Shown piece after piece: positions 32,544-42,974 of a DNA stretch of 64,000 nucleotides (position 1 is the stretch's first letter; each line of letters starts with the position of its first letter). The notes below the pieces were generated by a model. It saw only the letters and a program-made list of their open reading frames with translations. It did not search any database and was not told the DNA's origin. Both the position numbers and the translations under genes were made by a program. Source of the DNA: Prevotella sp. tc2-28 (lineage in GTDB: Bacteria > Bacteroidota > Bacteroidia > Bacteroidales > Bacteroidaceae); the NCBI RefSeq assembly GCF_900107705.1, contig NZ_FNRE01000001.1, positions 124,001 through 188,000 of the forward strand, written 5' to 3'.

Positions 32544-32551
32544 TACTTTTG
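32544..32551 (+). promoter_or_regulatory. -7 promoter box of the glycan-utilization operon
   Basis: TACTTTTG lies 38 bp before the susC ATG at 32590. A TTTG at 32515-32518 is 25 bp away, longer than usual, which fits an activator-dependent promoter. Confidence 0.55.
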
Positions 32552-32589
32552 CGACAAAATTTTATTATTACAAACCAAAACAAGTAACT

Positions 32590-35500
32590 ATGAGTAAACA
32601 ATCGCTGAAATTTATTGTGCTCATCATGGCTGTGCTCATGATGCAGTCAATGGGAATCGGGGCTGCTCTTAGTGCCAAGTCTATCTCAGGAACGGTTCTG
32701 TCGTCAACAGACAACGAACCGCTCATCGGTGCCACCGTACAAGTGGACGGTGCCCAGGGAGGTACGATTACCGATTTTGAAGGTAACTTCAAGATCGAGG
32801 CTAACGAAGGACAGACCTTAGTCGTATCTTACATCGGATACATCACCAAGAAAGTGAAAGTCGGAGCGGCTTCCGTACTGAACATCACGCTGGATGAAGA
32901 CAAGGCTTCGCTGGAAGAGGTGGTGGTCATCGGTTACGGTGTGCAGAAGAAGAAGCTCGTGACGGGTGCTACTGTCCAACTGAAAGGTGAGGATGTAGCC
33001 AAGCTGAACACCAACAACGCCCTACAGGCCATGCAAGGACAGACTCCCGGTGTGAACATCATCTCGGAGTCAGGTCAGCCGGGTTCCGGTCTGAAGGTAA
33101 TCATCCGCGGACAGGGTTCTAACATCTCCAACTCACCTCTTTATATTATAGACGGTATTCCTGGAGACATCACGAACATCAACCCCAGCGACATCCAGAG
33201 CATTGACGTGCTGAAGGATGCTGCTTCGGCTGCCATCTATGGCGCACAGGCCGCAAATGGTGTCGTGCTGGTTACCACACGCGGTGGTAAGGAAGGACGC
33301 GCACAGGTCACCTTCGACGCCTATATGGGTTGGGAACGTGCCGCTCGCAAGATTGAACTGCTGAATGCAAGCCAGTATATGGCACTGATGGACGAACAGG
33401 CCCGCAACTCAGGTGCAGACTCCTACAAATGGGATGCCTACCCCTCTATCTACAACCAGAAAACCGGGGAGCTGAACAACACCAACTGGATTAACGAGAT
33501 GTTCAAGGACAACGCTATGACGCAGAGCTATACACTGGGTGTCAACGGCGGTTCAGCCACCAACACCTATGCCGTATCGCTGGGCTATTACAGTCAGGAA
33601 GGTATCGTAGGCGGCAAGCAGGCTTCGAACTACGAGCGCTACAACTTCCGTGCCAACATGGAGCAGAAGCTCTTCGACGACCTGCTGAAGGTCGGTGAGA
33701 ACGTATCGTTCGCCTACAACAAGACCAAGGGCATCGGAACGGGCAACATGTATAACAACGCCCTGCGCGGAGCCTATGGCACATCACCCCTGCAGGCCAT
33801 CTGGCTCGACGAGCAGCCTGCCCGTCCTGACCTGAACAACGGCTATGCATACTCTGAGGCTACCGACTGGTATCAGTATGACGGAAACCCCGTCTCAGGA
33901 CTCTACCGTAGCCGCAACCTCTCCGACAACCAGAACTGGGTGGCTAACGTCTATGCCGAACTGCAACCCGTCAAGAACCTGAAAATCAAGACGCAGCTGG
34001 GTTTCAACCACAACAGCAGCTCTTATCGCAGCTATACACCGGCCTACACCGTGACCACCAACTCGAAGCAGGACGTGTCTACGGTTTCGCAGTCCATGTA
34101 TAAAGGCTGGACGCTGACCTGGACAAACACCGCCACTTACGACTGGAACATCAAGGATCACGCCTTCAACGCCATGATCGGTATGGAATCAGAGCGATTC
34201 CAGGGCGACAACATGAGCGGTAACAACACGCTGCTCGACATCTTCGACCAGTGGAGCACCGCCTATCTGAACAATGCCGTCAACCTGAACACCGGCGAGT
34301 TGAAGGGCTATCCCAGCAACGACTATCGCCGTGTATCTTATTTCGGACGTATCGGCTGGAACTACCAAGACAAGTACATGTTGAACGCCACGCTGCGTTG
34401 CGACGGATCCTCACGCTTTGCCGACGGTCATCGCTATGGTTGGTTCCCCTCAGTCAGTGCTGGTTGGGTCATCACCGAGGAGAAATTCATGCAATCCCTG
34501 AAACCCGTGCTCGACTTCTTCAAGATCCGCGCCAGCTGGGGTCAGGTGGGTAACAACTCCATCGGCGACTACCTCTTCGCAGCTCCTGTCACTCTGATTG
34601 GAGCAGGCTACAACTTCGGAACAGGCAAGGGTGCCGAACTGAACACCGTAGGTGCCTACGCCAACCGTCTGGGCAACAGCGACTTGAAGTGGGAGACCTC
34701 TGAACAGACCGATTTAGGTTTCGACGCCCGCTTCCTGAACGGCAGACTGAACGTTAACTTCGACTGGTACTACAAGAAGACCAAAGACTGGATCGTACAG
34801 GCTCCCGTGCTCTCAACAGCTGGTGCCGAGGCACCTTTCATCAACGGCGGTAACGTGACCAACAAGGGTATCGAGCTGGGACTCTCCTGGCGCGACAACA
34901 TCGGCAAGGACTTCTCATACAACGTAGGCGCCAACTTTGCCTACAACAAGAACGAAGTGGGCGAGATTCCCACCATCGACGGCATGATTCACGGTTCGAC
35001 GAACATCATGTTCAACAACCAGACCGAGTTCTACCGCTGTGAGAACGGTCACGCCATGGGTTACTTCTGGGGATACAGGACAGACGGTCTGTTCCAGAAC
35101 CAGCAGGAGATAGACAACTGGATTGCAGCCGGCAACGGCGTGCTCAACGGTGTGGCTCCTGGCGACGTGAAGATTGTCGATATGAACCACGACGGACAGA
35201 TTACCGATGCCGACAAGGTAGACCTTGGTAACGGTATTCCCAAGTATAACTTCGGTTTCAACCTGAGCTTCAACTACCGCGAGTTCGACTTCTCGACCGT
35301 ATGGAGCGGAGCAGCCGGCTTCAAGGTAGCCAACGGAGGTTACCGCAACTGGGGTAACGGCGATCAGGGCAACTACACAACCTACTTCCTGCAGCGCTGG
35401 ACCGGTGAAGGAACTTCCAACGAGGTTCCCCGTCTGGTCAACGGCGACATCAGCTGGACCAACTTCAGCGACCTCTACCTGCAGAAGGGCGACTACCTGC

Positions 35501-35727
35501 GCATTGCCAACATCACGCTGGGCTATGACTTTGCCAAGCTCATCAGCCAGAAGTGGCTCTCTCAGGCCCGTCTCTATTTCCAGATTCAGAACCTCTATAC
35601 CTTCACCAAGTACAACGGTATGGATCCTGAAGTCGGATTCGGACAGGACGCATGGATGTCGGGTATCGACACCGGCAGCTATCCCCATGCACGTACATTC
35701 CTCGTAGGTGTTAATCTTAAATTCTAA
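32590..35727 (+). CDS. SusC/RagA-family TonB-dependent outer-membrane transporter
   Basis: A 1,045-residue protein with signal peptide (FIVLIMAVLMMQSMGIGAALSA). A carboxypeptidase-regulatory-like domain follows (ISGTVLSSTDNEPLIGATV, about 30-105), then the TonB box region (LEEVVVIGYGVQKKK), the plug (NALQAMQGQTPGVNI, PLYIIDGIPG, ASAAIYGAQAANGVVLVTT) and the 22-strand barrel ending in LVGVNLKF. It imports oligosaccharides with its SusD partner, 12 bp downstream, using TonB energy. ATG 32590 is chosen because the signal peptide and promoter fit it; an earlier in-frame ATG overlaps the promoter. Confidence 0.96.
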   Translation: MSKQSLKFIVLIMAVLMMQSMGIGAALSAKSISGTVLSSTDNEPLIGATVQVDGAQGGTITDFEGNFKIEANEGQTLVVSYIGYITKKVKVGAASVLNITLDEDKASLEEVVVIGYGVQKKKLVTGATVQLKGEDVAKLNTNNALQAMQGQTPGVNIISESGQPGSGLKVIIRGQGSNISNSPLYIIDGIPGDITNINPSDIQSIDVLKDAASAAIYGAQAANGVVLVTTRGGKEGRAQVTFDAYMGWERAARKIELLNASQYMALMDEQARNSGADSYKWDAYPSIYNQKTGELNNTNWINEMFKDNAMTQSYTLGVNGGSATNTYAVSLGYYSQEGIVGGKQASNYERYNFRANMEQKLFDDLLKVGENVSFAYNKTKGIGTGNMYNNALRGAYGTSPLQAIWLDEQPARPDLNNGYAYSEATDWYQYDGNPVSGLYRSRNLSDNQNWVANVYAELQPVKNLKIKTQLGFNHNSSSYRSYTPAYTVTTNSKQDVSTVSQSMYKGWTLTWTNTATYDWNIKDHAFNAMIGMESERFQGDNMSGNNTLLDIFDQWSTAYLNNAVNLNTGELKGYPSNDYRRVSYFGRIGWNYQDKYMLNATLRCDGSSRFADGHRYGWFPSVSAGWVITEEKFMQSLKPVLDFFKIRASWGQVGNNSIGDYLFAAPVTLIGAGYNFGTGKGAELNTVGAYANRLGNSDLKWETSEQTDLGFDARFLNGRLNVNFDWYYKKTKDWIVQAPVLSTAGAEAPFINGGNVTNKGIELGLSWRDNIGKDFSYNVGANFAYNKNEVGEIPTIDGMIHGSTNIMFNNQTEFYRCENGHAMGYFWGYRTDGLFQNQQEIDNWIAAGNGVLNGVAPGDVKIVDMNHDGQITDADKVDLGNGIPKYNFGFNLSFNYREFDFSTVWSGAAGFKVANGGYRNWGNGDQGNYTTYFLQRWTGEGTSNEVPRLVNGDISWTNFSDLYLQKGDYLRIANITLGYDFAKLISQKWLSQARLYFQIQNLYTFTKYNGMDPEVGFGQDAWMSGIDTGSYPHARTFLVGVNLKF

Positions 35728-35739
35728 ATCAGAAGCGTT

Positions 35740-37437
35740 ATGAATAAAATGAAAATCAACATATTAGCCTTAGGCGTAGCCGCACTCACCATGACCGGCT
35801 GCTCCGAAAGTTTTCTGGACACAACGTCGAAGACGGAACTGAACTCGACCTCGTTCTACAAGACGGAAGTCCAGGCCGAGTATGCGGTGGTAGGCTGCTA
35901 TGACGGCTATCAGCGCACCGTGTCGAACGGCAACTGGCCCAGTTTGTTCCAAGCCGTAGAAACCATGTCGGACGACTGTCTGGGCGGTGGTGGTCCCGAC
36001 GACCGTTCCGACCGCCTGATGGACCGTTTCGACCGTAGTTACATGCCCGACCAGATAGACCTCTTCAATGGTCTCTGGGACGACTACTACAAAGGCATCA
36101 ACCGCTGCAACCTCCTGCTGGCATCGCTCGACAACATCGGATGGACCTCGGAAGAAGCCCGCAAAGTGGTGGAGAGTGAGACTCGTGCCATCCGTGGACT
36201 GGAGTATTTCGACCTGGTTCGTATGTTCGAGCGCGTGCCCCTGCTGACTGTAGCCACCACCGAGGTAGTGCCCCAGTCGGAACCGGATGCCGTCTACGAG
36301 CAGATTGTTGCCGACCTGAAGTTTGCCGCTGACAATATGCCCGAAGAACAATATGCCGACAAGTCGAACAACCTGGGCCGCATCACCAAGTATGCCGCCG
36401 CTGCCATGCTGGCTCGCGTATACCTGTTCTACGACGGTGTGTACAACGACAACAAGGGAGGCGCAATGCCCGGCGGACTGACCAAGGAGCAGGCTCTGCA
36501 GTATTGCGAGGAGGTCATCAAGTCGCAGCGATACTCACTGGAACCTGAGTTCAAGAACCTGTGGCCTGCTGCCAGCACCGAAGCTACCACCAAGACGGAA
36601 GGTCGCAAGTCTACCTATGTGGAGGACAGCAACGAGATTGTGTGGGTGGTGAAGTTCAACAACGACCAGAACTGGAACAACAGCAACATCAACGGCAACA
36701 AGTTCATCATCAACCTCGGACTGCGCAACGTGACCAGTTTCGCACCTTACGGAAACGGATGGGGAGCCTGTCCGGTAACACCCTATGCCAACAGTCTGTT
36801 CCGCTCGGGCGACAGCCGCTCGACAGCCACCGTCATCGACTGTGCTGCCATCGGTGCCTACAAGGAACAGATAACTACCGACTGTATGGACTACACCGGA
36901 CTGGTCAACAAGAAGTACTGTCCGCTCATCTTCACCGACGGTACATCCATGCCTGCTGCTGAGACAACCGTTGACGGTGGTAACATGCAGACCAACCAGG
37001 ATCAGAACTGGATTCTCATCCGCTATGCTGACGTGCTGCTGATGGCTGCCGAACTGGGCAGCGCCAACGCCATGCAGTATTTCAACCAGGTTCGCGACCG
37101 TGCCTACGGAGCCGGTGTCCACGACATCACCTCCGCCCCCACCCGCGAGCAAATATGGAATGAGCGACGCGTCGAGTTCATGGGCGAGGGTGTCCGCTAC
37201 TTCGACCTGCGCCGCCAGGGCCTCGATGCCTTCGTAGCCGCTCAGATGGGACAGGCCAATGCCAACGGACAAGCCTCAGGCAACCCGATTACCATTTACA
37301 ACAACAAGGTGCCAACCACCATCGCTGGCACTTACGTAGAGAACAACATCCGCACCAAGCGTGGATTCTTCCAGATTCCCAATAGTCAGATCACGCTCTC
37401 GGGACATGTCTACAAGCAGAATGCCGGATGGGAATAA
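35740..37437 (+). CDS. SusD/RagB-family surface glycan-binding lipoprotein
   Basis: A 565-residue lipoprotein (lipobox MTGC, Cys near residue 21). It carries the typical SusD start SESFLDTTSKTELN, TPR-like helices (YYKGINRCNLLLASL, RAIRGLEYFDLVRMFERVPL) and a conserved end (NERRVEFMGEGVRYFDLRRQG). It forms the lid of the SusC transporter on the cell surface. It is the second gene of the operon. Confidence 0.96.
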   Translation: MNKMKINILALGVAALTMTGCSESFLDTTSKTELNSTSFYKTEVQAEYAVVGCYDGYQRTVSNGNWPSLFQAVETMSDDCLGGGGPDDRSDRLMDRFDRSYMPDQIDLFNGLWDDYYKGINRCNLLLASLDNIGWTSEEARKVVESETRAIRGLEYFDLVRMFERVPLLTVATTEVVPQSEPDAVYEQIVADLKFAADNMPEEQYADKSNNLGRITKYAAAAMLARVYLFYDGVYNDNKGGAMPGGLTKEQALQYCEEVIKSQRYSLEPEFKNLWPAASTEATTKTEGRKSTYVEDSNEIVWVVKFNNDQNWNNSNINGNKFIINLGLRNVTSFAPYGNGWGACPVTPYANSLFRSGDSRSTATVIDCAAIGAYKEQITTDCMDYTGLVNKKYCPLIFTDGTSMPAAETTVDGGNMQTNQDQNWILIRYADVLLMAAELGSANAMQYFNQVRDRAYGAGVHDITSAPTREQIWNERRVEFMGEGVRYFDLRRQGLDAFVAAQMGQANANGQASGNPITIYNNKVPTTIAGTYVENNIRTKRGFFQIPNSQITLSGHVYKQNAGWE

Positions 37438-37464
37438 TGTCATCACGATAAAAACAAGAAAACT

Positions 37465-39300
37465 ATGAAAGTTACAAAATATATCTATTCGCTCGTGGCT
37501 CTCATGACGATGATGCTCGTCATCGGTTGTACTCCCGATAGCTACGACATGGGCGGAAACAGTCTGACGAAGGCTGACCTGGCACAAGGCACAGGATTCA
37601 CCATCACGCCAGATGCCGCGAATCCCAACTTGATTCACCTCAAGAGTCTGTTGCCTAACTATAATGCGTTCTGGTCACACCCCGGAGTGGGCAAAGGACA
37701 TTCCGACGGAACCAGCGTTGACCTGAAGATAGCCTTCGCTGGAGAATATACCGTTGTCTACGGTGTAAGCACACGTGCCGGCATCGTCTACAGCGACCCC
37801 GTAACCATCCAGGTGAACAGCTTCTGTGCCGACTTCGTCAGTGGCGAGGCTTGGCAGCAGCTGGCCGGTGGTGCCGGCGGTTCCAAGACCTGGGTGCTGG
37901 ACAACGGCAAGTGTGGCATGAAGCAGGGTGCCTATTCGTGCTTCGACCCCAATGCAAGCTTTGAGGACATGACACACGACGAGGGACTGAACAACTGGTA
38001 CGCCAATGGCTACACCTGGTGGGAGCCTGCCAACACCGACGTAGGCATCACAGAAGCCGATCTCGCCAAGGAGATGACCTTCGGACTGAGCGGCGGTGCT
38101 ACGCTGACCATCAAGAATGCTGACGGTTCGATATCTGAAGGTTCCTTTGCCTTCGACCCCGACAACCACTCAGTCAGTGCCATCGGTGTTGAGTTCGTAC
38201 ATGGCGACTGGGCCGACGGAAAGTCAAAGAGCTTCAGCGACAATTTCTACGTGTTCCACCTCGACGAGAACCAGCTCATGATTGCCAACAAGCGCGACCC
38301 TGCCCTCTCGGGTGAAGGCGAGTGCTGGTATGTATGGAACTTCGTCTCCAAGGAATACCGCGACAATTACAACGTTGAAGAGACACACAAGATCACGCTG
38401 CCCGATGACTTCATGGACTACATCCTGCCCATGAACCAGCGCGAGACCAAGTATAAGTTCGACGGTGAGGAGCCCTTCGCATGGTTCGACCTCGACGGAA
38501 AACCCATCACCCGTGACCTCAAGAACTTCCCACCCGCTGCCAACATCGAGTCGGCAGGAATGACGCTCTATTACAACACCAAAGACGGCAAGAGCGAGGT
38601 GACCTTCATCGACCCGCAGGAGAACGAGCACAAGAGCACCTTCAAACTAAGCGACAACGGTATCTTCTCGTTTGCCGAGATGCCTATCTATGCCGTTTCC
38701 ACCAATACCGACATCAAGTTCGATTCAAAACAGAACGAGCTGCAGATTCTCGGCTACGAAGTGGACGACTACTCAGGCGACATCACCGACCTCTGGCTGG
38801 GTTCTATGCAATACGACGCACAGGGCAAGCCCATCGAATACCTGGGCTACCACCTTAAGAAGCAGACCGGTGGACAGCAGGTAGAGCGCTACGTAGGCAG
38901 CCTGAGTTTCTTCGACACTGGCTGGGCCTTCCTGCCTAATGCCACGGTGACCATCAATGGCGAGGGTACCTACACGTTTACGTTGACTCCTGACGGTGTG
39001 GCCAACACTGCCTCACCCTATGGTATCTTCCTCGACATTCCCAAGTTGTACAAGAACCACAACAACTGCGACGTCGTCGTCAAGAGCATCAAGGCCGACG
39101 GTAAGGAAGTAACCTTCGACGATGCCCTCATCGACCGCGGAACAGCCGACGGTGACCTGTCTACAGCCCGTCGTTACATCGTCAACCCATGGGGCAAAAC
39201 AGCCGACGATGCACCGAAGTATGCGTTTACCGCTACACTCGAGATAACTGTGCAGATCATCTATGACTGCGGTAGCAACGTCATGAATCCTGCCGAATAA
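37465..39300 (+). CDS. Surface lipoprotein, probable glycan-binding protein
   Basis: A 611-residue lipoprotein (lipobox VIGC, Cys about 22). Residues about 60-120 look like a PKD/Ig-type domain (VDLKIAFAGEYTVVYGVSTRAG). The rest is rich in Trp and Tyr (NNWYANGYTWWEP, ECWYVWNF), as in carbohydrate-binding surface proteins. Its place right after susD is where surface glycan-binding proteins (SusE/F-like) are found. I do not recognise an exact family, so the binding role is inferred. Confidence 0.75.
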   Translation: MKVTKYIYSLVALMTMMLVIGCTPDSYDMGGNSLTKADLAQGTGFTITPDAANPNLIHLKSLLPNYNAFWSHPGVGKGHSDGTSVDLKIAFAGEYTVVYGVSTRAGIVYSDPVTIQVNSFCADFVSGEAWQQLAGGAGGSKTWVLDNGKCGMKQGAYSCFDPNASFEDMTHDEGLNNWYANGYTWWEPANTDVGITEADLAKEMTFGLSGGATLTIKNADGSISEGSFAFDPDNHSVSAIGVEFVHGDWADGKSKSFSDNFYVFHLDENQLMIANKRDPALSGEGECWYVWNFVSKEYRDNYNVEETHKITLPDDFMDYILPMNQRETKYKFDGEEPFAWFDLDGKPITRDLKNFPPAANIESAGMTLYYNTKDGKSEVTFIDPQENEHKSTFKLSDNGIFSFAEMPIYAVSTNTDIKFDSKQNELQILGYEVDDYSGDITDLWLGSMQYDAQGKPIEYLGYHLKKQTGGQQVERYVGSLSFFDTGWAFLPNATVTINGEGTYTFTLTPDGVANTASPYGIFLDIPKLYKNHNNCDVVVKSIKADGKEVTFDDALIDRGTADGDLSTARRYIVNPWGKTADDAPKYAFTATLEITVQIIYDCGSNVMNPAE

Positions 39301-39324
39301 CAAAATGTGTAGAATCCTATTAAA

Positions 39325-41445
39325 ATGAAAGTTATGAAAGCAACATATTATATCGGTGCATTTCTGCTGACCCTCGGAATGGCCGTCTCGTCATGTAGCA
39401 GCGACGACGACTACACCGTACAGACTTCATCCATCATCACGGAAATCACCACAGGAGATGCTGCCGTAACAGCCATCTCTGCTACTACCTACGGAACCGT
39501 GCATGACCTCGCAAGCATGGCTTCTAACCGCTATCAGGTCGGTACCATCTACAGTACCAGCTCAGACCCAACTGCCGGCGGTACCCGACAGTCGGGCACC
39601 ATCGACGAGAACGGTAATGTCACCACCACGCTGAACGGACTCAGCGAAGGCACTACCTACTACTACGCCACCTATGTCACCCTGCAGAACGCACTTACCA
39701 AATACGGTGAGGTGAAGTCGTTCGTAGCCACCGATGCCGACGTAGCCACCGCAGCAGCAACTGACATCTCGTCGTGCAAGGCCACATTCAACGGTCAGGC
39801 CAAGGGCATCAACGACATCCTCGGATCAGCCGTTGTCGGCTTCAAGTATGCCACCAGCGAGGCTGAAGTAGAGAACGGAGAAGACCTGCAAATGGACAAG
39901 GCTGAAGCCAACTTCGCATTCGTGGCCTACGGTCTGCTGCCTGCTACCACCTATTATTATAAAGCATATGTCAAGGTTGGCGACGGTTGCATCTTCGGCA
40001 ATACTCAGTCGTTCACCACCGAGGCACAAGAGATGGAGTATGTCGACCTCGGACTCTCCGTGCTGTGGGCCAAGTATAACATCGGAGCCGAGAGCGAGAC
40101 AGAGCACGGCGTACTTGTAGGATTCGGCGACCAGACCTTCTACAACCGGTCAACCAGTCCTAACGACTACACCCCTTGGAGCATCACGGCCACCGACGAA
40201 GACTTCATCTACAACCTCCACATCGACGGCGACTCACCCATGAAGAGCTACATCCCCTCAGCTGCCCAGATGCAGGAACTGATTGAGAAAACCACCCAAA
40301 GCGTTGAAGAAGTGAACGGTGTGGCTGGTGTACGCTTCACCGCAGCCAATGGCAACAGCATCTTCCTGCCCTATACCGGCTATCGTGTAGGCAAGGACCT
40401 CCAAGAAGACCCCACTGGCTATTACTGGACCAGTACGGTAAGTGATGTGAACGAGGTCTATGGCAAATCACTCAAGATGGGTGCTAAGCCATCCGTCGAG
40501 CTCACCAATCTGGCCTATGGCCTTGGACTGCGCTCCGTACGTCCTTATGCAGTAATCAATCCTACTCCGGGTAAAGTCGTCGTAGGCGACTTGGAGAATA
40601 ACGGCCGCATCCGCATTGAGATTTACAACGAGTACGGCAATACGAAGGATAACCCCGCCGTTGACCCCAATGCCATTAAGTTCAAGCAGAACATGGTAGT
40701 CACCTTCCAGATTGCCGGCATTGACGGTAACATGAAGGAAGGCGCACCCGCTTACCACGTAGCCGGTTTGGAATACGCAGACCCGACATGGGGACCAAGT
40801 TACTGGTCTAGTCTCGACATGGGCAAGTATGAAGCTGCCGTTACTGGCGACGGTACCTACACCGTATGGATGGAAACAACAGCAGCAGCCAGCGGAGCCG
40901 TTGTCTTCTGCATCGATATCAAGGACCTTGCCAAGGATGCTGTTGACGCCAGCAAGATTACGGCAGAAGTGCTGAGCATCAAACTGGATGCCGACGTCAA
41001 CGAACCCGTCAACAGCAATATCGTAGAGTTCCAGAACAAAGACGGCAACGAAACCGACGGCCGCATAGAAATCTATAACGAGTATGGCAATGGTGGAAGC
41101 AAAGCCCAGGGCTGGTACAACAGCATGCAGTTCAGCGGACTCTGTGTGGTTGACTTCACCATCAAGGGTATTGACAATAACCTGAAGAGCGGAGCTACCG
41201 GCTCATACAAGACCGAGCTGTCGTATGCTGCAGCCAGCTGGGATCCCGCTTACTGGGGAGGTGCCAACTATGGCTCTGCCAATGTGACGGGCGACGGCAG
41301 CTATCAAGTATATACCTACCTGAAGGGCGACTGTGTCGGAACCGTTGTCTGGACCATTGAGCTCTATGGACTCTGGAAGGATTTGGTAGATACGTCCAAG
41401 ATTCAGGTTTCGGTAGACAAAATTACAATACCTGGTAAGAAATGA
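39325..41445 (+). CDS. Multi-domain surface glycan-binding lipoprotein with a duplicated C-terminal module
   Basis: A 706-residue lipoprotein (lipobox VSSC, Cys about 24). Two fibronectin-III-like repeats (about 30-135 and 140-230; each ends in TTYYYATYV / TTYYYKAYV) come first. A domain then starts with EYVDLGLSVLWAKYNIGA, as in Fibrobacter paralogous domains. Two related beta-sandwich modules follow, at about 415-560 and 570-705 (both with RIEIYNEYGN, TGDGTY/SYQV and ..DLAKDAVDASKI / ..LWKDLVDTSKI). The modules resemble those attached to GH5 enzymes. Its stop overlaps the GH5 start. Confidence 0.8.
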   Translation: MKVMKATYYIGAFLLTLGMAVSSCSSDDDYTVQTSSIITEITTGDAAVTAISATTYGTVHDLASMASNRYQVGTIYSTSSDPTAGGTRQSGTIDENGNVTTTLNGLSEGTTYYYATYVTLQNALTKYGEVKSFVATDADVATAAATDISSCKATFNGQAKGINDILGSAVVGFKYATSEAEVENGEDLQMDKAEANFAFVAYGLLPATTYYYKAYVKVGDGCIFGNTQSFTTEAQEMEYVDLGLSVLWAKYNIGAESETEHGVLVGFGDQTFYNRSTSPNDYTPWSITATDEDFIYNLHIDGDSPMKSYIPSAAQMQELIEKTTQSVEEVNGVAGVRFTAANGNSIFLPYTGYRVGKDLQEDPTGYYWTSTVSDVNEVYGKSLKMGAKPSVELTNLAYGLGLRSVRPYAVINPTPGKVVVGDLENNGRIRIEIYNEYGNTKDNPAVDPNAIKFKQNMVVTFQIAGIDGNMKEGAPAYHVAGLEYADPTWGPSYWSSLDMGKYEAAVTGDGTYTVWMETTAAASGAVVFCIDIKDLAKDAVDASKITAEVLSIKLDADVNEPVNSNIVEFQNKDGNETDGRIEIYNEYGNGGSKAQGWYNSMQFSGLCVVDFTIKGIDNNLKSGATGSYKTELSYAAASWDPAYWGGANYGSANVTGDGSYQVYTYLKGDCVGTVVWTIELYGLWKDLVDTSKIQVSVDKITIPGKK

Positions 41446-42815
41446 TGAAACTCAGAAACATACTAATGGGTCTGGCGGTGCTGTCGTGCACCGCCAGCTT
41501 TGCCCAACTCCCCGACGCAGCTACCATAGCCGCCAAGATGTATCCAGGCTGGAACTTGGGTAACACGATGGAGGCTAACAATAGTGGGCAGAACTTTACC
41601 AACAATGTAGGATTAGGGGGAGAGACGGCTTGGCAGTCTACCAAGACTACGCAGGAGGTCATCGACTTTGTCAAGTCACAGGGCTTCCGGTCGGTACGCA
41701 TACCCTGCAACTGGGTGTGCGGACATATTAGCGATGCCTCTGCGGTGACCATCGATGCCCAGTGGATGGCTCGTGTCAAGGAGATTGTGGACTACTGCAT
41801 TGGCAGCGGACTATATGTGCTGCTCAACGACCACTACGATGGCGGATGGGTACAAAACACACTGGAGGATGTCAGTGAGGCTACTGTGACCCAGAATTGT
41901 GCTACCATGAAAACCATCTGGACCCAGATTGCCACTACCTTCAAGGACTATGATGAGCATCTGCTTCTGGCTGGCATGAATGAGCCTGGCTTGGACAAGA
42001 CATTCAAGGCCGAGAACGTAGCTGCCCTGCAGAAGTACGAGCAGGCTTTCATCGATGCCGTGCGTGCCACTGGTGGCAACAATGCTACCCGTACACTCGT
42101 GGTGCAGGGTCCGTCGACAGACATTGACCAGACCTATAATCTCTACGAAATGTCTGGCATCACCGACCCCGCAGGTTCCGGCCGTCTGATGCTGGAGGTG
42201 CATTTCTACTCACCCTGGCAGTTCTGTGGTCTGGAAGAGGATGCTGACTGGGGCAAGGCCTGGTATTTCTGGGGTTCTGCCAACCATGTTCCTTCTGGTA
42301 CATTGGCTGTACGAAATACCAGCTCTTCCTATGAGGAGTCCTATGTTCAGAGCCAGTTCAAGAAGATGAAGACAAAGTATGCCGACAAGGGCTATCCCAT
42401 TATCTTGGGAGAGTATGGCTGTCAGTGGCGCAATGTCGGCAATACTGTGGCACAGAACAGACATAACGCCAGCGTCAAGTTGTTCCACCAGACGGTTAAT
42501 CAGCAAGGCCCTACCAATGGTATTGTTCCTTTTGTGTGGGACATCAATGTGCAGAGTCAGGGTGGCACCAAGGGCATCATGACAGTCCTTAATCGTTCGG
42601 CCAAAAGTGTTTATTGCTCTTATGCTATGGACGGCATCACAGCAGGTGTGACATCGACTACATGGGGCGGTCCCACATCGGGTATTAGTACTGTCCCTTT
42701 TGACCGTTCTGCCGATAGTAAAGACGCTGCAACCTTTAACATATTGGGCCAGCGTGTCAGTCCTGATGCCAAAGGACTGGTGATTATCGGTGGAAAGAAA
42801 TACGTCAGGCGATAG
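41442..42815 (+). CDS. Glycoside hydrolase family 5 endo-beta-glucanase (likely GH5_4)
   Basis: A 457-residue secreted enzyme with signal peptide (ILMGLAVLSCTASFAQ). GH5 landmarks are GWNLGNTMEA, VRIPCNW, LLNDHYDGGW, LLAGMNEPG (acid/base Glu181) and IILGEYGCQW (nucleophile Glu324). The GWNLGNT start is typical of subfamily 4, which cleaves xyloglucan, beta-glucan or cellulose. The C-terminal 30 residues (ATFNILGQRVSPDAKGLVII, then a GGKKYVRR end) look like a Prevotella-type secretion tail, consistent with type IX export. It is the last gene of the susC operon. Confidence 0.93.
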   Translation: MMKLRNILMGLAVLSCTASFAQLPDAATIAAKMYPGWNLGNTMEANNSGQNFTNNVGLGGETAWQSTKTTQEVIDFVKSQGFRSVRIPCNWVCGHISDASAVTIDAQWMARVKEIVDYCIGSGLYVLLNDHYDGGWVQNTLEDVSEATVTQNCATMKTIWTQIATTFKDYDEHLLLAGMNEPGLDKTFKAENVAALQKYEQAFIDAVRATGGNNATRTLVVQGPSTDIDQTYNLYEMSGITDPAGSGRLMLEVHFYSPWQFCGLEEDADWGKAWYFWGSANHVPSGTLAVRNTSSSYEESYVQSQFKKMKTKYADKGYPIILGEYGCQWRNVGNTVAQNRHNASVKLFHQTVNQQGPTNGIVPFVWDINVQSQGGTKGIMTVLNRSAKSVYCSYAMDGITAGVTSTTWGGPTSGISTVPFDRSADSKDAATFNILGQRVSPDAKGLVIIGGKKYVRR

Positions 42816-42852
42816 CTCATTTTTGATATAATTAGTAGTATTATTATCTCGA

Positions 42853-42884
42853 AAGGGGAAGGACGACAAATTGTCCTTCCCCTT
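42853..42884 (+). terminator. Terminator of the susC-GH5 operon
   Basis: AAGGGGAAGGAC (42853-42864) and GTCCTTCCCCTT (42873-42884) form a perfect 12-bp stem with an 8-nt loop, 38 bp behind the GH5 stop. Confidence 0.75.
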
Positions 42885-42924
42885 AACCATTTTCCGGCTT
42901 CATCAACAAAAAACGGAAAATTTG

Positions 42925-42955
42925 TTTGGTAGTCACATTTTTTTTCGTACCTTTG
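42925..42955 (+). promoter_or_regulatory. Promoter of the regulator pair
   Basis: TTTG (42925-42928), 19-bp spacer and TACCTTTG (42948-42955) fit the consensus. It gives the two sensor genes expression independent of the susC operon. Confidence 0.78.
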
Positions 42956-42974
42956 TACAATACTAACTGAAACA

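Noticed and set aside
34915..35688. Long minus-strand open frame of 257 codons inside susC
   Set aside because: It is the shadow of a GC-rich, strongly coding gene; the opposite strand has the conserved SusC barrel and the shadow has no family features. The same applies to shadows in susD (36535-37272) and in the uraA region (16149-17069).
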